DNA of 9,927 bases, taken from the NCBI GenBank assembly GCA_020426085.1, contig JAGQQP010000111.1:1-9927 (forward strand), written 5' to 3'. This DNA comes from Planctomycetaceae bacterium (lineage in GTDB: Bacteria; Planctomycetota; Planctomycetia; Planctomycetales; Planctomycetaceae). The notes under the pieces are model-generated. The model did not search any database. It saw only the letters and a list, made by a program, of their open reading frames with translations, and was not told the origin of the DNA. Numbering within the stretch: position 1 is the stretch's first letter; the number at the start of each line of letters is the position of its first letter. Positions 1 through 6,009 of the stretch are shown piece after piece. The position numbers and the translations under genes were made by a program.

Positions 1-1162
1 CTATTACTGGCCGACCGCGCGTAGCTTTACCGGACAGCCTCTGGCGGAATTTCACACCATCAGTTCCCCTCCCCTGCTGGAATCGGCTATCGAAAATCTG
101 GCAGCGCACGGTGCCCGCATGGCGCGACCGGGCGAATTCACGTTGCGTGCGTTTCTGGCAGGACGCGTCGATCTGGTCCAGGCAGAAGCTGTGCTCGGAG
201 TGATTGATGCGTACGATCATGAGGAATTGAACCTGGCACTCAGTCAGCTGGCAGGAGGGGTCTCTACCAGAATCGGCGCTGCCCGGGTCGAACTGCTGGA
301 ATTACTGTCTGAACTGGAAGCAGGTCTTGATTTTGTGGAAGAAGATATTGAATTTATTGATCGCGAAACGCTGGTCAATCGACTGCAGAAGATCCGTGAA
401 TTCTGCGAACAGCTGTATCTTGATTCCGCGGAACGCATGGAATCAACGGGCAGCCTGTCACTGGTTCTGGCAGGTCTGCCTAATGCTGGCAAGAGCACTT
501 TGTATAATGCGCTGGTCGGAGACAACCAGGCAGCTCTGGTGTCCGATATCGAAGGCACCACCCGTGATTATCTGGTGACCTCTCTCAACTGGAACGGACA
601 GCCGATTCAACTGATCGATACCGCGGGGCTGGAAGCGGGCGTGCATGAAATTTCCGTCTCTGCCCAGCAGTTCCGCCAGCAGCAGATGACCCAGGCCGAT
701 CTGGTCGTCTGGTGTACTGCAGCAGACCTGCGTCCCGAACTGCGCAGCATTGATCAGTCACAGCGTGAGCAGCTTGCGGAATCACAGAATATGATCACCG
801 TACTGACGAAAAGTGATCTCTCCTCTGCTCCGAATGAAGAACGTACATACGATGTGGAATTAAGTGTCACTGCAGAAACGGGACTGGATGATCTCAAGCA
901 AGCGGTTCTCTCCCGATTGAGTGAAACTCGTCGTGGCAGTCGCCAGTTGATCGGATCAACGGCCTCTCGTTGTCGCGACAGTCTGCGTCAGGCAGGACTC
1001 TCATTGCAGGCGGCGGAAGAAGCAGCTCAGTTACAGGTAGGCGAAGAACTGGTGGCGATAGAGATTCGTGAGGCGCTGCAGCATCTGGGGCAGATCGTCG
1101 GGCAGGTTTATACAGACGATATCCTGGATCGCATCTTCAGCAAATTCTGTATCGGCAAATAA
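1..1162 (+). CDS. mnmE: MnmE (TrmE) tRNA modification GTPase, 5'-truncated by the window edge
   Basis: C-terminal 386 residues of MnmE; the reading frame is open from base 2, and roughly 70 N-terminal residues are missing compared with the usual 450-460. MnmE works with MnmG to modify the wobble uridine (xm5U) of certain tRNAs in the cytoplasm. Visible parts: the end of the folate-binding domain including ARPGEFTLRAF (from about base 113), the helical domain, and the inserted G domain with P-loop GLPNAGKST (from base 473), switch motif GTTRD (from 554), DTAGL (from 620) and TKSD (from 806). The G4 motif is TKSD instead of the usual NKxD, a mild divergence. The C-terminal FCIGK, whose cysteine is a family hallmark, is intact and directly precedes the TAA. 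No 3' terminator space exists because the next gene begins its stop codon on the following base of the other strand. Confidence 0.97.
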   Translation, partial: YYWPTARSFTGQPLAEFHTISSPPLLESAIENLAAHGARMARPGEFTLRAFLAGRVDLVQAEAVLGVIDAYDHEELNLALSQLAGGVSTRIGAARVELLELLSELEAGLDFVEEDIEFIDRETLVNRLQKIREFCEQLYLDSAERMESTGSLSLVLAGLPNAGKSTLYNALVGDNQAALVSDIEGTTRDYLVTSLNWNGQPIQLIDTAGLEAGVHEISVSAQQFRQQQMTQADLVVWCTAADLRPELRSIDQSQREQLAESQNMITVLTKSDLSSAPNEERTYDVELSVTAETGLDDLKQAVLSRLSETRRGSRQLIGSTASRCRDSLRQAGLSLQAAEEAAQLQVGEELVAIEIREALQHLGQIVGQVYTDDILDRIFSKFCIGK

Positions 1163-2788
1163 TCATTCGCTTTCCGGAGTATGCTGGTGCACCCATTCGG
1201 GGACGGTCTTCAGATCGATTCCCAGTTGTGGCACAAAATAGAACCACATGAATGCGGTCAACAGGAAGACTCCGATCAGATTGAGGATGATGCCGTATTT
1301 GAGCATGTCTGACATTTTGATTTTACCCGAAGCAAACACAATCGCGTTGGGAGGCGTGGCAATCGGCATGGTAAACGCACAGCTGGCTGAGATTGCAGCA
1401 GGAATCATGATCAGCCGGGGATCAATGCCGAGACTGACTGCCGTCGCGGCCAAAATTGGCAGTACGGTATTCACGGTGGCAATATTGGATGTGAATTCTG
1501 TCAGAAAGGTCAGCATCAGGCAGGCGGCAAAAATGAGTGCCCAGGGAGACCAGCCGGTAATGAATTGTGAAAAAACCTGTCCGATCCAGTCGGAAAGTTC
1601 CGTTGAGCGAAACGCACCGGCGATTGCAAATCCGCCGCCAATCAACAGCAGCACTCCCCAGGGAAGTCGCTCTGCTGTTTCCCAGTCCATCAGGTATTCC
1701 GTTTCGCCCTGCTCTGACTTCTGAGCCGGGATCGCAAACATGAGCAGTGCCATACCCATTGCGACCGTGGAGTCGTGTACCCACGCTGATGCGGAGTCGG
1801 CTGCAATCCCCCATTTGGTCAGAAAATAAATCGGCAGTGATTCCCAACCAGGCAGCAGGACAAAATCTTCTCCAAAAGTGAGTGGTTTCCGCGTGATCCA
1901 TAACAGGGCGGTGATTGCAAAAACCAGCAACATCAGAATTTCTGGTCGAGTGGGCTCCCCCAGTTTCCGGACATGTTCATTAATGATCGCTCTGGATGAC
2001 TCTTTTGAATTCGCCAGCCTGGGCATCCCCCAGCAGAGTACCATCCAGGTCAACAGGAGAAAGGTGATACCGAACGGGACGACCATGACCATCCACTCCC
2101 CTGCCGACATTTGAGGTCCGTCAGGAAATTGCGATGTCCAGATGGCCTGAAACGCGATATTCGTCGGCGTGCCGATCAAAGTCGTTACCCCTCCAATACT
2201 GGCGGAATAGGCAATGCCCAGCAGCAGCGCAACTGAGAAGTGGCGAATGGCTTTTGCAGAATCTTCCTGGGATTCAAACATGGCTAGCTCGGAGATCGAA
2301 CCGATAATTGCCATGCCGATCGGCAGCATCAACAGGGTCGATGCAGTATTGCTGATCCACATCGAAAGAAAACCGGTTGCGAACAGAAATCCGAGCACGA
2401 CCCGCCGCGGACTGCTGCCAATAACGCGAATCGTATTCAACGCGATGCGCCGGTGCACGCCCCATTTTTCAATCCCCAGCGCAATGATGAACCCCCCCAT
2501 ATACAGGAAGATATTCTCATTAATATAAGCCTGGCTGACGGCTTTGGGATTCTGAATTCCAAAAATGGGAAAGGCAACCAGGGGGATCAGACTGGTGGCT
2601 GCGATGGGAATCGCCTGCGTCATCCACAGAATCGCCATCAGTGCAGTCACCGCTGCGAGACGTTGAGCCGAGGAGCTCAAATCGGCAGGCGCAGGCAGAT
2701 TCAGAATGATCACAAAGGCAATCAGACTGAATAGCTTTCCATAGAAGGGAATGCGGCTTTCTACCGAATGTGATGAGTCGCCAATCAC
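1163..2788 (-). CDS. SLC13/DASS family sodium-coupled anion (dicarboxylate/sulfate) symporter
   Basis: 541-residue polytopic inner-membrane protein of the Na_sulph_symp type. Many hydrophobic segments are visible from residue 18 on. Family signatures: the first SNT motif (SNTAST, residues 146-151), a GTPTNIAF loop in the first half, the second-repeat counterpart TSNIAT (SNI at 434-436, isoleucine where SNT is usual), and MPIATPPNAIVF near residue 475. In characterised members the two SNT motifs form the Na+ and carboxylate site. The sequence does not decide between dicarboxylate, sulfate or another anion. The start is GTG (base 2788 reading leftward); there is no strong Shine-Dalgarno, only a GGGATA about 10 bases upstream, so the start is less certain. 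It lies 82 bp downstream of the universal stress protein gene on the same strand and could be co-transcribed with it. Confidence 0.93.
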   Translation of the reverse strand: MIGDSSHSVESRIPFYGKLFSLIAFVIILNLPAPADLSSSAQRLAAVTALMAILWMTQAIPIAATSLIPLVAFPIFGIQNPKAVSQAYINENIFLYMGGFIIALGIEKWGVHRRIALNTIRVIGSSPRRVVLGFLFATGFLSMWISNTASTLLMLPIGMAIIGSISELAMFESQEDSAKAIRHFSVALLLGIAYSASIGGVTTLIGTPTNIAFQAIWTSQFPDGPQMSAGEWMVMVVPFGITFLLLTWMVLCWGMPRLANSKESSRAIINEHVRKLGEPTRPEILMLLVFAITALLWITRKPLTFGEDFVLLPGWESLPIYFLTKWGIAADSASAWVHDSTVAMGMALLMFAIPAQKSEQGETEYLMDWETAERLPWGVLLLIGGGFAIAGAFRSTELSDWIGQVFSQFITGWSPWALIFAACLMLTFLTEFTSNIATVNTVLPILAATAVSLGIDPRLIMIPAAISASCAFTMPIATPPNAIVFASGKIKMSDMLKYGIILNLIGVFLLTAFMWFYFVPQLGIDLKTVPEWVHQHTPESE

Positions 2789-2870
2789 GAATAGAGTTAT
2801 CCCGTATTATCTCAATACATGATTCGTAGAGAGCTGAGTCAGAAATCAGGATCCAGAGGGAATCGAAGGA

Positions 2871-3344
2871 CTATTCGTCTTCCGATACCGGATGGATAAA
2901 CTGATGACCTTTGGGGCGAACCGTCAGCACAGGACAGGATGCCTTACGAACGACTTTCTCGGCGACACTGCCCAGTAACAGATGCGCCGTAAAAGATCGG
3001 CCATGTGTGCCGACCACAATCAGATCGATCTCTTCCCGTTTAGCATATTTCAGAATATCCACAAATGGATTTCCGTGTGCCCAGTGGGTGGAAATCTCCA
3101 GCCCTGCTTTATCTTCATCCAGAATCCAGTTGTCTAACCGGGTTTTCGCGAAGTTTTCAAAGTCTTCCTTGGGAGGCAAAGCATAGCTCTCAAACATGGG
3201 CATATAAACCACAGGGTCTTCAATGACATGTAGCAGATGCAACTGGGCACCGAACTTTTTAGCCAGTTCGACTGCGTACTGAGTCGCTGCCTGGGAGGTT
3301 TCACTGAAGTCTGTAGGTATCAGGATTTTCTTAATATCGATCAT
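2871..3344 (-). CDS. Universal stress protein, ATP-binding (UspA-type) single domain
   Basis: 157 residues, one complete Usp domain, cytoplasmic. The N-terminal strand and nucleotide-binding residues ILIPTDFS (7-14) are typical. The ATP-binding signature G-2x-G-9x-G-S is exact: G112, G115, G125, S126, followed by VAEKVVRKASCPVLTVRP, so this belongs to the ATP-binding branch rather than the UspA-like non-binding branch. The usual dimer strand (VLTVR) is present. The start is ATG with AAGGG (minus strand, bases 3357-3353) eight bases upstream. Its C-terminus extends about 15 residues past the domain and ends in an acidic tail. It is the first gene of a minus-strand pair with the SLC13 transporter; Usp proteins are often encoded beside transporters and may modulate them, but that link is an inference here. 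Confidence 0.95.
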   Translation of the reverse strand: MIDIKKILIPTDFSETSQAATQYAVELAKKFGAQLHLLHVIEDPVVYMPMFESYALPPKEDFENFAKTRLDNWILDEDKAGLEISTHWAHGNPFVDILKYAKREEIDLIVVGTHGRSFTAHLLLGSVAEKVVRKASCPVLTVRPKGHQFIHPVSEDE

Positions 3345-3403
3345 GAGCGTGTCCCTTGTTTTTACCGAGCTGGCAATCTTTGCATGCTATGCGAGAAGAG
3401 TTC

Positions 3404-3431
3404 ATTATAAGAGGTGTTTGTCTGGAAACAA
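3404..3431 (-). promoter_or_regulatory. Candidate sigma70-like promoter of the universal stress protein gene
   Basis: On the minus strand a perfect TATAAT (bases 3409-3404) is preceded by TTGTTT (3431-3426) with a 16-bp spacer. The -35 matches the consensus poorly (TTG only), the -10 perfectly. The implied start would give a leader of about 50 bases before the ATG at 3344. This is a pattern match only. Confidence 0.45.
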
Positions 3432-3468
3432 TAGTCGGAGAAACCGCAATCGGGGATTCAGGCAAGTG

Positions 3469-3489
3469 TTTCTTTAATTTGTAAAGAAA
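3469..3489. repeat. AT-rich inverted repeat in the divergent intergenic region
   Basis: TTTCTTTA (3469-3476) and TAAAGAAA (3482-3489) are perfect 8-bp complementary arms around a 5-base centre. It sits between the candidate promoters of the divergent universal stress protein and isomerase genes. It could be a regulator binding site or a weak hairpin; there is no proof of either. Confidence 0.4.
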
Positions 3490-3502
3490 TCGGAGTCCTC
3501 GT

Positions 3503-3531
3503 TTGTGAATCCGCCGGATTCTCCTTATGAT
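3503..3531 (+). promoter_or_regulatory. Candidate promoter of the isomerase-fhcB operon with a palindrome in the spacer
   Basis: TTGTGA (3503-3508) and TATGAT (3526-3531) are separated by 17 bp, giving 4/6 and 5/6 matches to the sigma70 consensus. The palindrome GAATCC-GCC-GGATTC (3507-3521) overlaps the end of the -35 and most of the spacer, a classic position for a repressor operator or a MerR-type activator site. The implied leader is about 85 bases long before the ATG at 3623. Confidence 0.45.
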
Positions 3532-3622
3532 AAAAGTGTCTCTGCCCGACAGATGCAGGGGAAATGTTATGAAAAATGGAACAACAAGAGCATTATAAAC
3601 GTTCAGATTGTGGAGTCAGACA

Positions 3623-4471
3623 ATGGAAAAATGGCCGATTGGTGTATTCGCTTCGGTTGATGCCGGATTAGGAGTGCATTTTGATGTGGTGCAGGAGTTG
3701 GGAATTCCCACGATTCAGATTCATGCACCACACAAACAGACGCGAACTCCCGAAGTGGCAAAGGAATTCCTGGAACGCTGCAATGCTGCCGGGATTACCC
3801 TGACTTGTGTTTTTGGCGGATTTGATGGCGAAAGCTATGCTGATATCCCTACCACAAAAAAGACCGTTGGTCTCGTTCCCGCGGAAACACGGGCGGCCCG
3901 TGTTGAAGAAATGAAAGAGATCTCTGACTTTGCGAAATTACTCGGCTGCGATACGGTCGCGCTGCATATCGGCTTTGTCCCGGAAGATTGTGATTCAGCC
4001 GACTACAAAGAGCTGGTGTCAGTCACACAGGGGCTGCTGGATCATGTTAAAGTGAATGGACAGAACCTGAATCTGGAAACGGGACAGGAATCTGCAGACC
4101 ACCTGCTCGACTTTATCAGTGACGTCGGTCGTGATAATCTGAAGATCAACTTCGATCCCGCTAATATGATTCTGTACGGAACGGGAGATCCCATCGCCGC
4201 TCTGAAACGCGTGGGGCATCTGGTGGGCAGTGTCCACTGTAAAGACGCCACCTGGGCTGCAGAGGGGAAACGGGGGATCGACTGGGGCGCGGAAGTTCCA
4301 CTCGGTGATGGTGATGTCGGCATGGGAACATATCTGCGGACATTGGATGACATTGGTTACACTGGTCCTCTGACGATCGAACGGGAAATTCCCGAGGATC
4401 GCGAACAGCAGAAAGCGGATATAGGTAAAGCTGTTTCTCTGTTAACCGAGCTGAAAACGCAAATTGGCTAA
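3623..4471 (+). CDS. Sugar phosphate isomerase/epimerase (AP endonuclease 2-like TIM barrel)
   Basis: 282 residues forming one xylose-isomerase-like TIM barrel, presumably cytoplasmic (no signal peptide). Candidate divalent-metal and catalytic ligands lie at the expected strand ends: H115 (VALHIGF), E152 (LNLETGQE), D178 (INFDPANM), H205 (GSVHCKDA) and E253 (TIERE), the pattern seen in sugar epimerases and isomerases of this superfamily. The substrate cannot be told. The ATG at 3623 is chosen because GGAG (3612-3615) sits seven bases upstream; a longer frame from TTG 3608 would place that ribosome binding site inside the gene and adds no conserved residues. It is followed 54 bp later by the FhcB-like gene on the same strand with no terminator between them, so an operon is likely. 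Whether the enzyme takes part in C1 metabolism is unknown. Confidence 0.9.
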   Translation: MEKWPIGVFASVDAGLGVHFDVVQELGIPTIQIHAPHKQTRTPEVAKEFLERCNAAGITLTCVFGGFDGESYADIPTTKKTVGLVPAETRAARVEEMKEISDFAKLLGCDTVALHIGFVPEDCDSADYKELVSVTQGLLDHVKVNGQNLNLETGQESADHLLDFISDVGRDNLKINFDPANMILYGTGDPIAALKRVGHLVGSVHCKDATWAAEGKRGIDWGAEVPLGDGDVGMGTYLRTLDDIGYTGPLTIEREIPEDREQQKADIGKAVSLLTELKTQIG

Positions 4472-4525
4472 AAAGAAAAGCCCTGCTCTTCGGAACTGGC
4501 AACGTGAATGCTGCGGAGACCGTCA

Positions 4526-5758
4526 GTGAAAAATCTGATTGAAGACGTGACCTGTGCCGGATGTTATTGCGCATGCGACGACATTCGAATCAAGACAGAC
4601 GGTCAGCAGATTCTGGAAGTTCAACCCCCCTGCGCGCAGGGGCAGGACTGGTTTGAACGTGCAGCGACCACAGACCAACTGTCTCCACAGGTTCAGGGAA
4701 GACCGGTTTCACAGCATGAAGCCATTAAACGGGCTGTCGAACTGATTCAGCAGGCACAGGCACCACTTGTGACCGGTTTATCTCAGACTTCGACCGATGC
4801 CCAGCGTGCTGCGGTCGCTTTGGCAGATCGAATCGGAGCGACCATTGACACTGGTGCAGCCGCGGTAACGAGAGCCCTGCAACAGGCAGGCGAGGCGACC
4901 TGTACGCTCGGCGAAGTCCGCAGTCGTGCCGACCTGATTATTTACTGGGGAGCTGCCGATCTTCTGAATAATACAAAGCATCGACAGAGTCTGGTTTCGA
5001 ATTCTCCGGAAGTCGCTCGTAAAATCATCGCGATGGGGGGAGAGTGTTCACAGAAGTCTGATTTTGCCGATGAGTGTATTCAGGTCGAATCGCAACGGGA
5101 ACTTGAAGTGATCTGGCAGCTTCGTGCTCTGCTGAAAGGCGTAGACCTGACGGGAAAGGAACCGGTGGGGATTGCCGAATCGGAACTGCAGTTGCTGGTT
5201 TCACAACTGAAGCAATGTAAGTACATCGTTTTTATTACCGGCCCGGAATTCAAACAGGGCCCCTTGGCGCATCGCAAGCTGGAAGCGCTTTCATTGCTGA
5301 TTAAAGAAATTCAGAGTGAGCGTCGTTGTCATTCGATCACAGTCCCTGCTTTCGGTGAAACCAAAGGGGCAGAGCATGTACTGGCCTGGCAGACCGGGTA
5401 TGCAGCTGCGGTCAATTTTGCTTCCGGTTTCCCACGCTACTCTCCAGGCGAGTATCACGCCAGCCGATTACTGGAACAGTCTGAAGTCGATCTCTGTATT
5501 CTGACGGGGGGCAAACCTCTGGCAGGATTATCGGTAAAGGCCATCGAAAGTCTGAGGAGAAATCCTTCCATCCAGATTGGTCCTGCGTTGATTTCTGAGT
5601 TTCAACCTGATGTGTTCCTGCCAACAGGCATAGCGGGAATTCATTTTCCGGGTTCAATGTATCGATACGACGGGACTCCACTCCCTTTGCGTGGCTTTCT
5701 GCCCACTGTTCAGAATAGTGAAGCTGATGTACTGAAACAGATCAACAAATCTCTATAA
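4526..5758 (+). CDS. fhcB: FhcB/FwdB-like subunit (formyltransferase/hydrolase complex, formylmethanofuran dehydrogenase subunit B family)
   Basis: 410 residues. In bacteria the Fhc complex takes the formyl group from formyl-tetrahydromethanopterin to formate via a methanofuran-like carrier; FhcB is the non-catalytic homologue of the archaeal Mo/W subunit FwdB. The N-terminus matches FwdB: IEDVTCAGCYCACDDI contains C10, C13 and C17 in C-x2-C-x3-C spacing (plus C15), and C36 in PPCAQGQDWF matches the fourth cluster cysteine. The segment aligning with the archaeal catalytic Cys/Sec stretch (about residues 108-120, TGAAAVTRALQQ) has no cysteine and appears about three residues shorter. CTLGEVRSRADLIIYWG (126-142) and the C-terminal fold are conserved. 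GTG 4526 is chosen: GGAGA starts at 4514 upstream of it and the protein then begins exactly like FwdB; ATG 4508 would add six residues and bury this site. No other C1 gene is in the window. Confidence 0.88.
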   Translation: MKNLIEDVTCAGCYCACDDIRIKTDGQQILEVQPPCAQGQDWFERAATTDQLSPQVQGRPVSQHEAIKRAVELIQQAQAPLVTGLSQTSTDAQRAAVALADRIGATIDTGAAAVTRALQQAGEATCTLGEVRSRADLIIYWGAADLLNNTKHRQSLVSNSPEVARKIIAMGGECSQKSDFADECIQVESQRELEVIWQLRALLKGVDLTGKEPVGIAESELQLLVSQLKQCKYIVFITGPEFKQGPLAHRKLEALSLLIKEIQSERRCHSITVPAFGETKGAEHVLAWQTGYAAAVNFASGFPRYSPGEYHASRLLEQSEVDLCILTGGKPLAGLSVKAIESLRRNPSIQIGPALISEFQPDVFLPTGIAGIHFPGSMYRYDGTPLPLRGFLPTVQNSEADVLKQINKSL

Positions 5759-5863
5759 GTTCTTTGTCTCACTCAAATGAGGCAGAATCCCCTCCTCTGT
5801 ATCTTGCCCGAACGAAATTTTCGGAGTAACTGGCACATCCCGAATTAGAATTTCCCGTTGCAT
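5753..5863 (-). CDS. Possible 36-residue small protein, function unknown
   Basis: A minus-strand frame from ATG (5863) to TAG (5755-5753) encodes 36 residues starting MQREILIRDVPVTPK and ending in a hydrophilic HLSETKNL. It is preceded by a very purine-rich AGGAGAGGAGAGCG directly before the ATG, one of the best Shine-Dalgarno regions in the window, which is the main reason to list it. Its last codons overlap the fhcB stop codon on the other strand by six bases. There is no signal peptide, membrane segment or recognisable motif. It would be divergent from the HD-GYP gene. I do not recognise it; the frame could be chance. Confidence 0.33.
   Translation of the reverse strand: MQREILIRDVPVTPKISFGQDTEEGILPHLSETKNL
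5763..5786 (+). terminator. Weak hairpin downstream of fhcB
   Basis: TGTCTCA (5765-5771) can pair with TGAGGCA (5778-5784) around the loop CTCAAA with one T-G wobble, extendable by two further pairs outward. It starts five bases after the fhcB stop. No T-tract follows, so intrinsic termination would be weak. It also lies inside the possible small minus-strand ORF. Confidence 0.3.
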
Positions 5864-5881
5864 CGCTCTCCTCTCCTCTAT

Positions 5882-5910
5882 TTAACTGTTTTTCAAACTA
5901 GATTTATATA
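5882..5910 (+). promoter_or_regulatory. Candidate promoter of the HD-GYP gene
   Basis: TTAACT (5882-5887) and TATATA (5905-5910) are 17 bp apart, each a 4/6 match to the sigma70 consensus. The implied transcription start (about 5917) falls on the left arm of the inverted repeat at 5916-5937. The leader to the ATG at 6010 would be about 93 bases. Pattern match only. Confidence 0.3.
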
Positions 5911-5915
5911 GAAAG

Positions 5916-5937
5916 TACTCACTGTTGAAAGTGAGTA
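5916..5937. repeat. 7-bp inverted repeat upstream of the HD-GYP gene, operator-like
   Basis: TACTCAC (5916-5922) and GTGAGTA (5931-5937) are perfect complementary arms separated by eight bases (TGTTGAAA). The centre-to-centre distance is 15 bp, not a whole number of helical turns, so a hairpin in the leader is as likely as a dimeric protein site. It lies just downstream of the candidate promoter. Confidence 0.4.
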
Positions 5938-6009
5938 AGCGTTCTAGTGAAATCAGCAGTAACAAATCGGAGAATTGTTTCGCTCCGGTTTCTACATCAG
6001 GTTGTGTAA

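Noticed and set aside
1248..1724. 158-codon plus-strand open frame
   Set aside because: It lies wholly antisense to the SLC13 transporter, whose motifs are clear; its product is compositionally odd and has no ribosome binding site of note.
2787..2878. 8-base inverted repeat ACGAATAG / CTATTCGT flanking the gap between the universal stress protein and transporter genes
   Set aside because: The arms are 76 bases apart and one lies inside coding sequence; such matches are expected by chance.
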